Below, piece after piece: positions 28,598-37,825 of a DNA stretch of 64,000 bases (its first letter is position 1; each line of letters begins with the position of its first letter). The position numbers and the translations under genes are program-made. The notes beneath the pieces are model-generated. The model made no database searches. It was not told where the DNA came from and saw only the letters and a program-made list of their open reading frames with translations. This DNA comes from Fluviicola sp. (GTDB taxonomy: Bacteria; Bacteroidota; Bacteroidia; Flavobacteriales_D; Crocinitomicaceae), in the NCBI GenBank assembly GCA_017983675.1, contig JAGOAZ010000003.1, positions 98,719-162,718 on the forward strand, in the 5' to 3' direction.

Positions 28598-30127
28598 ATG
28601 GAAATCACGTACAGCATATTTTTACTCGTAATTGGATTTGTAACAGTACTTTTTCAACACAATCAATTCGTTCAACGAATTAGTGCAGCGATTGGCGCAA
28701 TTGGTGTGTCATGTTTATTGCTTTCTGGCTTTGCTGCCGATACTTCTTTGCCATTAATTCATTTGAGTTTGATAGCGTTAGTTTTGAGTGCATTCATTTT
28801 TAGTTTTTTCCAATCAAAATGGGTGAAATATGGTGGTTTGGTTGCTACCATGTTTGCACTACTTCCAATTGGAGCAAACGTGAACTATTTTGATTTTGAA
28901 ATTTCTTGGTCAATCAATACAGCCTTATTGCCTTTCTTGGGAGCGTTGATCCCTTTTTTATCAAAATTAAAAGCGCATTATGCTGAAAAATGGTTTGCAG
29001 GAAATGGGACTCAGTTTGAAATCGCTGTTCAATTGTTATATACTGGCTTGTTGATTTTTGCGGCGACATTTAGTACCGGATACTTTGGTGTTTTTCTTGT
29101 CGGTATTGGATGGTTAGCAAGCGGACTAGTTTTCAAAGACAGTCGCACGTTGAATGGCGGTTTAGTGTTTATCTCTCTCGCGTGGGTGTTTTATTTGGTA
29201 AAATCAACCGAATTAGCTCCAGATGCTTTACTTCGTGGCAATTTATTTTTAGGAATGTTCGCTGGTGCAAGTATGATTCCATGGATGCAATCGTACACTT
29301 CTAAAAGCACGCGTGTTTTGTTAAGTGTATTATTACCAATGCTTGTGCTCGTTGGACTGGTATGTTTGGGCATCTTCAATCAAAATTTTGGAGGAATACC
29401 AGTAATCGTTGGTGCATTAATTGGAAGTTCGATTGTTTTATTGGTAACGAATTCATCAGTTTTTTCTTTTGTAGGATTGCCGTTCATGCTTATAGGATTG
29501 TCACAACCATTTGTGCAATTATTGACACCGGAAAAATTAGTGTCAAAATCGATGTTAACGATTGAGCCCACAAATGAAATTCCCAAAGAATCTTATTTTT
29601 CATCAGCAAAAGCTATTCCACTATCAGCTGAAAACGCAGGGAAGTGGAAAAGTAAATTAGCTAATTCGAAGGTGACTTTTGAACTAGGCCCTGATGGAAA
29701 CAAAACAGAAGGCGCTTTTACCGATTATGAAGTCACATTAGCTATTGATGAAAAAGGGAAACCAACAAACCTTGCAGTTGCGTTAAAACTAACGTCGCTA
29801 ACAACTTTCAATGATTTACGCGATGAATCTGTGTTGGGTGCTGATTATATCGACGCTGAAAAAAATAAAAGCGCAAGCTATTCATCGACAAATATTCAAG
29901 CCGAAGGTGATCATTTTATAGTAACGGGTAATTTATCCTTTTTGGGGATAACCGAATCGATTCCATTGACAATAAAGTTTCTTGCAGCTACGAAAAAAGG
30001 AGGGAAGGACTACCTGGTTTTCATCGGCGAATCAACAGTTGACAGAACTGCTCATGGAATGAAGTCAGATGCGAAAATTGGCGACAACGTAAAAGTATCT
30101 TTTGAAATCGCTTTAGAAAAGCAGTAA
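28598..30127 (+). CDS. Polytopic membrane protein fused to a YceI domain
   Basis: A 509-residue protein. Residues 1-310 are a string of about ten hydrophobic helices with few charged residues, of a family I do not recognise. Residues about 340-509 are a YceI-like lipocalin-type domain: KVTFELGPDGNKTEGAFTDY, SASYSSTNIQAEGDHFIVTGN and ITESIPLTIKF, ending AHGMKSDAKIGDNVKVSFEI, where YceI proteins bind long isoprenoid or amide lipids. YceI is normally a free periplasmic protein of about 170-190 residues. The fusion suggests a membrane-tethered lipid-handling protein, perhaps linked to quinones or respiration (inference). It is controlled by its own promoter and palindrome. Confidence 0.8.
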   Translation: MEITYSIFLLVIGFVTVLFQHNQFVQRISAAIGAIGVSCLLLSGFAADTSLPLIHLSLIALVLSAFIFSFFQSKWVKYGGLVATMFALLPIGANVNYFDFEISWSINTALLPFLGALIPFLSKLKAHYAEKWFAGNGTQFEIAVQLLYTGLLIFAATFSTGYFGVFLVGIGWLASGLVFKDSRTLNGGLVFISLAWVFYLVKSTELAPDALLRGNLFLGMFAGASMIPWMQSYTSKSTRVLLSVLLPMLVLVGLVCLGIFNQNFGGIPVIVGALIGSSIVLLVTNSSVFSFVGLPFMLIGLSQPFVQLLTPEKLVSKSMLTIEPTNEIPKESYFSSAKAIPLSAENAGKWKSKLANSKVTFELGPDGNKTEGAFTDYEVTLAIDEKGKPTNLAVALKLTSLTTFNDLRDESVLGADYIDAEKNKSASYSSTNIQAEGDHFIVTGNLSFLGITESIPLTIKFLAATKKGGKDYLVFIGESTVDRTAHGMKSDAKIGDNVKVSFEIALEKQ

Positions 30128-30145
30128 TTTGTGTAAATTTCCAGT

Positions 30146-31012
30146 GTGAAATTACTAATACCGATGCTGTTTTTGACTTGTTTACGCACGTTTGCGTTGA
30201 CTTCCGATTCAGTGAAATTTTCCCGAAAAAATCGTATTGCTGCTGCTCATTTGTCAATCGGAGTAGTCAGTATAGCAGCATTGAATACCTTGTGGTATGC
30301 TGATTATCCTAAAAGTTCTTTTCACCTTTTTAATGACGCGAACAATTGGCTTTACATGGATAAAGTTGGTCATGCTTTTTCTGCTTATGCGTTGTCATCG
30401 GTTGCTAATTCTTCATGGAAATGGGCGGGTCTTTCACAAAAACACGCTGCTTATTTGTCAGCAGGTAGCGCATGGACCTATCAATTAGCAGTTGAATGCA
30501 TGGATGGCTTTAGTTCGGAATGGGGATTTTCTATGGCTGATCTTACTGCAAATACTTTTGGTACAGCATTATTTTTGGCGCAACAAAACATCTTTCATGA
30601 ACAACGTTTTCAATTGAAATATGGATACAAATCATCTCAATACGCAGCTTTGCGGCCAACTGTTTTGGGAGCAAATTTTCCAGAGAAATTGTTAAAGGAT
30701 TACAATGCACAAAGTTATTGGTTGTGTTTTTCACCTGGTAGTTTTGGGCATGTGAACTTTCCATCTTGGTTACAACTTGCTTTCGGATATAGTATAGATG
30801 GGCGTTTGAAAGGGGATGCATCAAGTTATTCCATTCAGAATACACGTTATTACTCACATCCAGAATACGCGTTTTCAGTTGATATTGATTGGAAAAAATT
30901 ACCGATTAAAAACCAGCGCTTGAAACAATTCACACGCTTATTTACGTTCATTAAAATTCCTTTCCCAGCACTTTATTGGCGCAATGGGGTTGCTTATGTT
31001 GGGTTGTTTTAA
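30146..31012 (+). CDS. DUF2279 family exported protein
   Basis: A 288-residue protein with an N-terminal signal peptide (ending about TFALT, residue 19) and the DUF2279 core FNDANNWLYMDKVGHAFSAY, then SAGSAWTYQLAVECMDGFSSEWGFS and MADLTANTFG. The family is a predicted membrane or periplasmic protein of unknown role. The start is GTG at 30146, giving the full signal; the next ATG (30164) would shorten it. It follows the YceI fusion by 18 bases, so it is probably in the same operon. It converges with fabF, overlapping it by 4 bases. Confidence 0.8.
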   Translation: MKLLIPMLFLTCLRTFALTSDSVKFSRKNRIAAAHLSIGVVSIAALNTLWYADYPKSSFHLFNDANNWLYMDKVGHAFSAYALSSVANSSWKWAGLSQKHAAYLSAGSAWTYQLAVECMDGFSSEWGFSMADLTANTFGTALFLAQQNIFHEQRFQLKYGYKSSQYAALRPTVLGANFPEKLLKDYNAQSYWLCFSPGSFGHVNFPSWLQLAFGYSIDGRLKGDASSYSIQNTRYYSHPEYAFSVDIDWKKLPIKNQRLKQFTRLFTFIKIPFPALYWRNGVAYVGLF

Positions 31013-32253
31013 ACGAATTTCTTAAAAATTACACTTGCAATGTGTCCGCCAAACCCAAAGGTATTGCTCATTACATAAGTCAATTTTTTTGGTTTTCCTT
31101 TGGTTAATGGGAAATCAAATAAGTGTGCAAAATCAGGTTCGATTTCTGTTGTATTAATAGTTGGAGGTACAATATCATGTTCGATAGCCTTGATACATGC
31201 AATTGCTTCAATTGCACCAGCTGCGCCAAGCAAATGCCCAGTCATTGATTTAGTTCCCGAAACACTCAATGATTTTCGCTCACCAAAAACACGTTTCGCA
31301 GCGATCAATTCACTGACATCACCTTGAGGAGTTGAAGTTGCATGCATATTAATGTAATCAATTTCATCGGCTGAAATTTCAGCTTCACGCAACGCTTCTT
31401 CCATTCCAAGAACTGCTCCATCACCTTCGGGATGCGTACCTGTTAAGTGATAGGCGTCGGCTGCCATTCCTCCTCCGACAACTTCAGCGTATATTTTTGC
31501 ACCACGTGCAACTGCATGTTCGTATTCTTCTAATATCAATGCGCCAGCTCCTTCGCCCATGACAAATCCATCCCGCGTTACATCAAATGGTCGAGATGCG
31601 GTTTCAATGGAATCATTTCTTTTTGAAAGCGCTTGGGCAGATGAAAATCCACCAATCGCTGCTTGATTAATCGCTGCTTCTGAACCACCCGAAATAATCA
31701 TGTTTGCTTTTCCCCATCGAATGTAGTTGAACGCATCGATTAATGCAGTGTTTGACGTTGCACAAGCAGAAACGGGACAATAATTCACACCTCTTAAACC
31801 ATATTGCATGGAAATGACTCCTGCAGCAATATCCACGAGTATTCGTGGAATGAAATAAGGAGTAAAGCGAGGTGTTCCATCACCTGAACAAAATTCCAGC
31901 ATTTGATCTTGAAATGTTTGAATTCCACCATTTCCAGAACCCCAAATAACACCAATGCGATCACGATTTAAGGTTGAAAAATCAATCCCAGCGTCAGCAA
32001 CCGCTTCTCGAACAGCAACTAAGGCATATTGGGTAAAAGGGTCGTATTTTCTAATTTCTTTGACATCAAAATGTTCTTTCGGATCAAAACCTTTCAATTC
32101 ACAAGCAAAAGTTGTTTTGAATTTTTCTGTGTCAAATTTTGTAATGGGTGCAGCTCCACTTTTTCCTTGTACGATACTGTCCCAAAAAGTAGCGACATTA
32201 TTTCCAATTGGTGAAAGTGCACCAAGACCTGTTACGACAACTCTTTTAATCAT
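31009..32253 (-). CDS. fabF: 3-oxoacyl-[acyl-carrier-protein] synthase II FabF
   Basis: A 414-residue ketosynthase that condenses malonyl-ACP with acyl-ACP in fatty-acid elongation. The catalytic triad is visible: Cys164 in VSACATSN, His304 in MHATSTPQGD and His340 in KSMTGHLLGAAGA. The C-terminal SNTFGFGGHIASVIF is also typical. Length matches FabF. No acpP lies beside it. The upstream 88 bases contain only weak -7-like sequence (TATTTTTA at 32276-32269). Confidence 0.94.
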   Translation of the reverse strand: MIKRVVVTGLGALSPIGNNVATFWDSIVQGKSGAAPITKFDTEKFKTTFACELKGFDPKEHFDVKEIRKYDPFTQYALVAVREAVADAGIDFSTLNRDRIGVIWGSGNGGIQTFQDQMLEFCSGDGTPRFTPYFIPRILVDIAAGVISMQYGLRGVNYCPVSACATSNTALIDAFNYIRWGKANMIISGGSEAAINQAAIGGFSSAQALSKRNDSIETASRPFDVTRDGFVMGEGAGALILEEYEHAVARGAKIYAEVVGGGMAADAYHLTGTHPEGDGAVLGMEEALREAEISADEIDYINMHATSTPQGDVSELIAAKRVFGERKSLSVSGTKSMTGHLLGAAGAIEAIACIKAIEHDIVPPTINTTEIEPDFAHLFDFPLTKGKPKKLTYVMSNTFGFGGHIASVIFKKFV

Positions 32254-32341
32254 GTGATGAAATTTTTATAAAAATAGCCCTTCAGTACAATGAATTGATA
32301 CAAATCGATGAATTTTTACCAACACTTCATTTGGGATAATT

Positions 32342-32740
32342 TCAATGAATTACTCCAAGCTGAATTAATTCTTGTTCAGTTAAAGTAGGTGGCATAATTC
32401 CAGCATCGAGTTTTTCCACCACTTTTCTAGCAACTAATGCAGCATCATTTGCATTTTCAAATCCTTTTAATCCCTGAATGACAGGAATGTGGGGTTGATG
32501 AATTTTCAATACATCTTGCTGATAGATATCATATCCCCATCCCAATTGTGGGTCGAATATCGTCTCGAAGCGAAATGTACTAATTTGTTCATTAGTGCTT
32601 GCTTTTTTTGGTGTTTTTCTGACTGATTTTTTTTTCAGTGGAATTGCAATTACTGGCACTTTTTTAAATGCTTTTTTGTGCGATTGATTGTCACAATGAG
32701 CACTCAATAATACAATAATAACCAATCCTAAAAGCCTCAT
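32342..32740 (-). CDS. DUF4907 family protein
   Basis: A 132-residue exported protein. A hydrophobic N-terminus (LLGLVIIVLLSAHC) is followed by a lysine-rich linker, then the DUF4907 core FDPQLGWGYDIYQQDVLKI and QPHIPVIQGLKGFENANDAA. The cysteine after the hydrophobic stretch is preceded by His, so it is a poor lipobox and lipidation is doubtful. The family is of unknown function and, as I recall, is often found beside kelch-repeat T9SS proteins in Bacteroidota, as here. It overlaps the last kelch gene by 4 bases and is the final gene of the operon. Confidence 0.8.
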   Translation of the reverse strand: MRLLGLVIIVLLSAHCDNQSHKKAFKKVPVIAIPLKKKSVRKTPKKASTNEQISTFRFETIFDPQLGWGYDIYQQDVLKIHQPHIPVIQGLKGFENANDAALVARKVVEKLDAGIMPPTLTEQELIQLGVIH

Positions 32741-33927
32741 TGTTTGATTATTTTTTCTGTTATTATTTCGTTGTTAGAAAGCGTAAGTTCTACAATATAT
32801 TGACCGCTGGGTAAATCTAACGTTGCAATTGCATTTCCAATTACTTTCTGTTCTTGTACAATTTTCCCTTGTTCATTTTTGATGCGTATAAATTGTACGG
32901 GCAGATCTGAGGGAAAATGAATTTTTTCACTACAAGGATTTGGATATAATTGTATGCGTTGTTTCTCTTTTTCTTCTGTACCTAATTGCCGAACGTAGGC
33001 ATAAAAATCATCAAAAAAAATGCCGTTGTTGTAACCAGTACCTACATAAGCAATGTCATTGATTACAAATGCTGTTGCATGTTTCCGTGGACTTCCAGGC
33101 ACATCCGCACGCTGAAACCATGCATTTCCATAATAATTATATTCCCAACAATCATTTTTTATAACGCCAGTTGCATCTTCTCCTGTTGCAATATAAAGCG
33201 TAGGAAATGTTCCCCATCCAACTGCTCCAGTTCTTCCTACACCAGGCATTGATGCTTTTTGCACCCATAAATCAAAATCTGGATGGTATTGCCACAAATC
33301 ATTTTTCAACACACCATCATCTCCTGTAGCAAGATAACCTTGAGTTCCCATCATAAATCCAACAGCATGTTTCCGAGCAGTTCCAGGAAAATCATTTAAT
33401 TGTGACCAACTATTTGAAACGGGATCGTAGCGATAAAAATCTTTTGTTAAACCTGTTTCCGCTTGACCTGTTCCCACAAAACCATACATATTATTGCCAA
33501 ATGCAATTGCTCCATGACGCGCACTACCAGCAAAATCAGCGCATTGTGTCCAAACGGCTGTTGATGGGTCGTATTCCCAAAAATCTTTGTAATAACTTGC
33601 CGTATTTCCTTGTCCTAAACCAATGTAAGCTTTGTTATTGACCGTGAAACTTACTGCTGAGCCTCTACTTTGTCCGGATCCTATTTCACCACCAATTGAA
33701 GCTTCGGTATCCCAATCATCTTGATTTGGATTATAGGAATGCATTTTACGAGTAAATTCAGAATCAGTCAAACCTCCAACAACATATCCTTCATTTGCCA
33801 GTACAAAACTGCTTGATACAGATTTTGGCTGTCCGTTCAATGAGTCGACGGGATACCAATAATTTGCTTGAGCGAAAGATAGTAAACTACCGAGTAAAAA
33901 CAGAAATAATAGTGATAACTTGCTCAT
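32737..33927 (-). CDS. Kelch-repeat protein with T9SS sorting domain (third copy)
   Basis: A 396-residue secreted protein: signal peptide (ending SFAQ), six kelch blades of about 45-50 residues each with the pattern W-x-Y-[DN]-P-x4-W and an FPG-like turn, then a type A C-terminal sorting domain starting LYPNPCSEKIHF and ending ITEKIIKQ. The signal sends it through Sec, and the C-terminal domain directs it across the outer membrane by T9SS. The beta-propeller could bind glycans or other proteins. It is one of three tandem relatives in a five-gene operon and overlaps the DUF4907 gene by 4 bases. Function unknown. Confidence 0.88.
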   Translation of the reverse strand: MSKLSLLFLFLLGSLLSFAQANYWYPVDSLNGQPKSVSSSFVLANEGYVVGGLTDSEFTRKMHSYNPNQDDWDTEASIGGEIGSGQSRGSAVSFTVNNKAYIGLGQGNTASYYKDFWEYDPSTAVWTQCADFAGSARHGAIAFGNNMYGFVGTGQAETGLTKDFYRYDPVSNSWSQLNDFPGTARKHAVGFMMGTQGYLATGDDGVLKNDLWQYHPDFDLWVQKASMPGVGRTGAVGWGTFPTLYIATGEDATGVIKNDCWEYNYYGNAWFQRADVPGSPRKHATAFVINDIAYVGTGYNNGIFFDDFYAYVRQLGTEEKEKQRIQLYPNPCSEKIHFPSDLPVQFIRIKNEQGKIVQEQKVIGNAIATLDLPSGQYIVELTLSNNEIITEKIIKQ

Positions 33928-35144
33928 TAATCGATAAATTGAATGGTTGTTTTCGAAAGTAGTTGACCATCATTCATTGATAGAAAAACGGTATAAGTTC
34001 CAACAGGAAGTTGGTTGCGTTCAATACGAGCAAGTTGGGTGTTTTCAGTTAATTGATAAACTAGTCGACCTGATTGATCGTAGAGTAATAATTGATTGAT
34101 CCAATTATTTTCGCATGAAATTTGTACCGTTTGCGTTGCTGGATTTGGATAACAAGTAACGTGAAGTGAAAGGTCGTCAATTGCAAGAGATTCCAAAGGA
34201 ATATAGGCATACATGGAACCTTTTTTACCATTCACACCGGAACCAGTTCCAACATAACCAACATTGTTGATTGCAAAAGCAACAGCTTGTTTGCGTTCAC
34301 TTCCACCATAATTTGCACGCGGATACCAACTGTCAAGAGTAGGAATATACATGAACAAATCATCTTTTATTCCACCATTCGTTCCTAAACAAACGTAACC
34401 ATTTCCAAATAGTTCAAAAGTAGATGCTCCAGCACGTTGTCCTCCGATAAAATGACTTTTTTCAGTCCATTGATTGTTGCCTGGATTGTATTGCCACCAG
34501 TCGTAGCGATACACATTTTGATCGGTTCCTAAACCAATATATGCGACATTTCCAATGGTTAAACTACTTAAATTATAACGCACTCCGCCAGGGAAATTTT
34601 GACGTTGTGTCCATTGATTGGTAGCGGGTTTGTATTCCCACAACTCATCAGAATAGTTGTTTGGACCAATTTTTCCACCACATAGATAACCTTTTCCTTC
34701 AACGGAAAAACCAGTAGCATAATAAATTCCATCACCAGTTGCTCCTGGGAAATTTGCTTTTTGAAGCCAGGTATTTGACAATGGATTGTATTCCCAGAAA
34801 TCGGTTAGTTTTACTCCAATTGTAGCTTCGTCATTATCGATGCCGGTTCCAACATATCCTTTACCATTCATTGCAAAACCAATTGCATTTCTCCTTCCAG
34901 AACCAGGTAAATCAGCGCGTTGTGTCCAACTGTCATTTGTTGGATTGTATTCCCATAAATCTTTTAAGACGGTTTCGCTTGTGTCAACTCCTGTTGTAAT
35001 ATAACCCTTCTCATTGATTGCAAAGCTGACAGCTTGTTCGCGTTTAAAACCTGCAAAATCATTTTTTTTCACCCACGAATTAGCTGTTTGCGCTTGCAAC
35101 AACCCAATCACCAATCCCATCAATATAACAAGTAAGTATTTCAT
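33927..35144 (-). CDS. Kelch-repeat protein with T9SS sorting domain (second copy)
   Basis: A 405-residue secreted protein with a signal peptide (ending LLQAQ), a six-bladed kelch propeller whose blades read like DLWEYNPTNDSWTQRADLPG, and a sorting domain from CYPNPATQTVQI to the end KTTIQFID. It is clearly related to the genes on both sides, although the blades differ enough that this is an old duplication, not a recent repeat. It overlaps the third copy by 1 base and the first by 4 bases. It has the same presumed secretion route as its neighbours. Ligand unknown. Confidence 0.88.
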   Translation of the reverse strand: MKYLLVILMGLVIGLLQAQTANSWVKKNDFAGFKREQAVSFAINEKGYITTGVDTSETVLKDLWEYNPTNDSWTQRADLPGSGRRNAIGFAMNGKGYVGTGIDNDEATIGVKLTDFWEYNPLSNTWLQKANFPGATGDGIYYATGFSVEGKGYLCGGKIGPNNYSDELWEYKPATNQWTQRQNFPGGVRYNLSSLTIGNVAYIGLGTDQNVYRYDWWQYNPGNNQWTEKSHFIGGQRAGASTFELFGNGYVCLGTNGGIKDDLFMYIPTLDSWYPRANYGGSERKQAVAFAINNVGYVGTGSGVNGKKGSMYAYIPLESLAIDDLSLHVTCYPNPATQTVQISCENNWINQLLLYDQSGRLVYQLTENTQLARIERNQLPVGTYTVFLSMNDGQLLSKTTIQFID

Positions 35145-36289
35145 GGTTGTTTGATTATCGTTTGCGTTTGAACAATCTTATTGCCAACTTTCAAGACACA
35201 AAAATAGGTGCCAGCTTGAAGGAAATCTAACTGCAATGGTTGTTCATTGGTGAAAAAAGAAGTTGAATAGCGTTCTTTTCCATCAGCTGTAAATACTTGA
35301 AAGGTATTTGGTTGTTGTAGTATTTCATCACCGATTTTCACATGAATTTCATCCACAAATGGATTTGGAAAAACAGTAAACGCACTCGTTTTTTCTAGTT
35401 CTTGTTGTCCTAAAAAGTTATCATAAGCCCAGAAATCATTGAAATTAATCCCATTTGTTCCTAATCCGAAATACCCTCTATTATTAACGGAAAATCCGAT
35501 TGAAAATCGTCTTGCCGAACCGGGAAAATCTTCCATTTGCAACCAATTATTTGTAGCTGGATTGTATTGCCAAACTTCTTTTGTCACATTTGAAAGTCCA
35601 CCGGCATAGCCAGTTACAACAAATCCTTTTTCATCGACTACAAAAGAAGAACAACCTGCAGTTGCTACTCCTGGAAATTGTGAACGAATAAGCCATTGAT
35701 TTTGAACAGGTTTAAACTCATAAAGAGCAGTTCCATTTTTCACGAATGCACTAGAGCCTATAACAAAAGAAGTTCCCCAAATATTAAGGTTACCAGGTAA
35801 ATTTGCTTTCATTGTCCAACTATTAGCAATTGGATCAAACTCTACACATTGATTGTTATAAACGACATACCCTTTATCATTCACAGCAAAAGCAGTTTGA
35901 TCAGTTATATTTTGAATGGGACAATTTGTCACACCTTGCCAAGTATTTGTCGTTGGATTGTATTCAAAGAATTCATTGTTAAAAGCTGTCCCACCTCCAA
36001 TATAACCTTTGGTTGATGTGCCAAAAGCAATTGTACCATAAGAAGGTGACACATAATCAGCTTTTTGTGTCCATGAATTCGAACTGGGATCGTATTGCCA
36101 CCAGTCTTTGTAAACAATGTTCTGACCAGTTCCATTTACGTGACCAAGTCCAGCATAACCTTTGTTTCCAATAGAAAAACCAGTTGCACGGTGACGACCC
36201 GTACTACCAAGATCTGCACGTTGCAACCAACTTTGTCCAAAAACAAATGGACAAGAAGCTAGCATGGTGAAAATGATTGCTAGTCTCAT
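35141..36289 (-). CDS. Kelch-repeat protein with T9SS sorting domain (first copy)
   Basis: A 382-residue secreted protein: signal peptide (ending FVFGQ), then kelch blades such as EVWQYNPATNNWLQMEDFPG, and a sorting domain from VFPNPFVDEIHVKIG to the end IIKQP. Some blades are less regular than in the other two copies, for example FEFKP-like and NCP turns. It overlaps the GEVED gene upstream and the next kelch gene by 4 bases each, so the whole set is one transcript with translational coupling. Confidence 0.88.
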   Translation of the reverse strand: MRLAIIFTMLASCPFVFGQSWLQRADLGSTGRHRATGFSIGNKGYAGLGHVNGTGQNIVYKDWWQYDPSSNSWTQKADYVSPSYGTIAFGTSTKGYIGGGTAFNNEFFEYNPTTNTWQGVTNCPIQNITDQTAFAVNDKGYVVYNNQCVEFDPIANSWTMKANLPGNLNIWGTSFVIGSSAFVKNGTALYEFKPVQNQWLIRSQFPGVATAGCSSFVVDEKGFVVTGYAGGLSNVTKEVWQYNPATNNWLQMEDFPGSARRFSIGFSVNNRGYFGLGTNGINFNDFWAYDNFLGQQELEKTSAFTVFPNPFVDEIHVKIGDEILQQPNTFQVFTADGKERYSTSFFTNEQPLQLDFLQAGTYFCVLKVGNKIVQTQTIIKQP

Positions 36290-37428
36290 TTGTTGACGAT
36301 AAATTTAATAATTGCTGTTTGTTCATTTTGAGTAGCTCGAACAAAGTACACCCCATTAATAAACGAATCTAATAGTATTTTTCCTGCGTGATAATTTGCT
36401 AATTCCAAAACGATATTCCCTTTTATGTCAGTAATTCGGATTGTTGCATCCGACAAGCCGTTAATGGAAATTTCATTTTTTGCAGGATTTGGATAAACAG
36501 AAAAAATGAGTTGATCTTGATCTTCTAAAGAGAGGTATTCACCATCAATCGTCAATTGATAGGTTCCCATTGCATTTCCCCAACCTTCTACAATAATGTA
36601 AGCTGTGTCAACTCCTTGGGTATTGAACGTAACTTCAGATGATGTTCCACAAGTTCCATCATCATTGTAAGCTAGAATATTTCCTTGTGGATCAATAATA
36701 CTTAAAAAAGTATCAAAACTCGAACCACACAACGAAACAGTTGCTTGTTTTTGTTGTGCTGTAGGAATGAATCGGTAATAGATATCGGGTGAATTGTACA
36801 CCAAATTTTGATTAAAATAACAATAAGCTGTATTACCTGAAGTTGTGTATGGTAATGAAGTTACTGGAATCGCGTCTTCTTTGGTATCTCCCACATAACC
36901 CGCACAATTAACACCGCCAGTAATAATTGCACCAAAATCTATTGCTGAACCCCAAGTAAATGATTCACATGGATTAATTGGCAAAGTTCCTTGTTCTCGT
37001 TGAATAACTCGAATGCGTGTATTACCTGAAAGTGCATTTATTGGAACCGTAAAATTGAAATTAACAGGAGCTGCAGGTGGTGTTCCTTGCCATGTACCAA
37101 TACTTTCATTTGGTGTAAAACTTCCATCTGAATTGAAATCGACCCATGCTTCTCCAACGCCAAAATAATTCCCACCACACGTGCCAAAATCTACTGTCAT
37201 GGTGTAATTTGCTCCTGCTGATAAGGTAACAGATTGTGAAGTACTTAAATTTTGCAAACCAATTACTCCAGGACAACCTGTGTAATTAATGGAGCCTGAT
37301 GCACCTGTAAGTGTAACAGATTCTACATTAGAATCAATGTTGCTGGTAGGTCCAACAGTTGTGCAGTATTGAGAAAAACTATTGAAAAACAGTGCACTAC
37401 CAAGTAGAGCAAGGTAAAATTTATTCAT
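36286..37428 (-). CDS. GEVED-domain protein with T9SS sorting domain
   Basis: A 380-residue secreted protein, first gene of the cargo operon. It has a signal peptide (ending NSFSQ), a GEVED-type domain (about residues 20-170, with AWVDFNSDGSFTPNES and NTRIRVIQREQG), a PPC-like beta-sandwich (about 185-300, with DTFLSIIDPQGNILAYNDDG), and a sorting domain from VYPNPAKNEISI to TAIIKFIVNK. Such domains are common in cell-surface and secreted proteins of Bacteroidota. No enzyme motif is seen. The upstream 88 bases to sufT lack a clear terminator or exact -7 box. Confidence 0.86.
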   Translation of the reverse strand: MNKFYLALLGSALFFNSFSQYCTTVGPTSNIDSNVESVTLTGASGSINYTGCPGVIGLQNLSTSQSVTLSAGANYTMTVDFGTCGGNYFGVGEAWVDFNSDGSFTPNESIGTWQGTPPAAPVNFNFTVPINALSGNTRIRVIQREQGTLPINPCESFTWGSAIDFGAIITGGVNCAGYVGDTKEDAIPVTSLPYTTSGNTAYCYFNQNLVYNSPDIYYRFIPTAQQKQATVSLCGSSFDTFLSIIDPQGNILAYNDDGTCGTSSEVTFNTQGVDTAYIIVEGWGNAMGTYQLTIDGEYLSLEDQDQLIFSVYPNPAKNEISINGLSDATIRITDIKGNIVLELANYHAGKILLDSFINGVYFVRATQNEQTAIIKFIVNK

Positions 37429-37516
37429 AGTAGCGAGCTAATTTTAGCACAATTTATGAATAATTCAGGAATGTATTAACAATTTCTTAATATGATTTCA
37501 AAATCTGTGCAATAAC

Positions 37517-37822
37517 CTATAAAAATCCAAGCTCCAATTTTGCTTCTTCACTCATCATATCTTTGTCCCAAGGTGGATCAAAAACAATGTGAACATCTGC
37601 AGAAGTAACACCTTCAACAGTGCACACTTTTTCTTTTACATCATTCGGCATCGATTCAGCAACCGGGCAGTTTGGTGAAGTCAACGTCATGTCGATGTCT
37701 ACATGCCCAGCATCGCTTATTTTCACTTCATAAATCAATCCTAATTCAAAAATATCCACAGGAATTTCTGGGTCATATATTGTTTTAAGAATTGCTACAA
37801 TTTTATCTTCTAACTGTTCCAT
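37517..37822 (-). CDS. sufT: SufT-like Fe-S assembly protein (MIP18/DUF59)
   Basis: A 101-residue MIP18-family protein that assists iron-sulfur cluster delivery. The conserved DPEIPVDIFELGLIYEV and the cysteine motif LTSPNCPVAESMP are present, followed by FDPPWDKDMMSEEA. It is the last gene of a sufS-sufE-sufT cluster, 3 bases after sufE. This DUF59 partner is a standard member of Bacteroidota SUF operons, in which it normally follows sufBCDS. Confidence 0.9.
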   Translation of the reverse strand: MEQLEDKIVAILKTIYDPEIPVDIFELGLIYEVKISDAGHVDIDMTLTSPNCPVAESMPNDVKEKVCTVEGVTSADVHIVFDPPWDKDMMSEEAKLELGFL

Positions 37823-37825
37823 AAT

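Noticed and set aside
32737..36289. Possible DNA tandem repeat from the three kelch genes
   Set aside because: The similarity is at the protein level only; no long identical DNA stretch was seen, so this is old gene duplication, not a DNA repeat.
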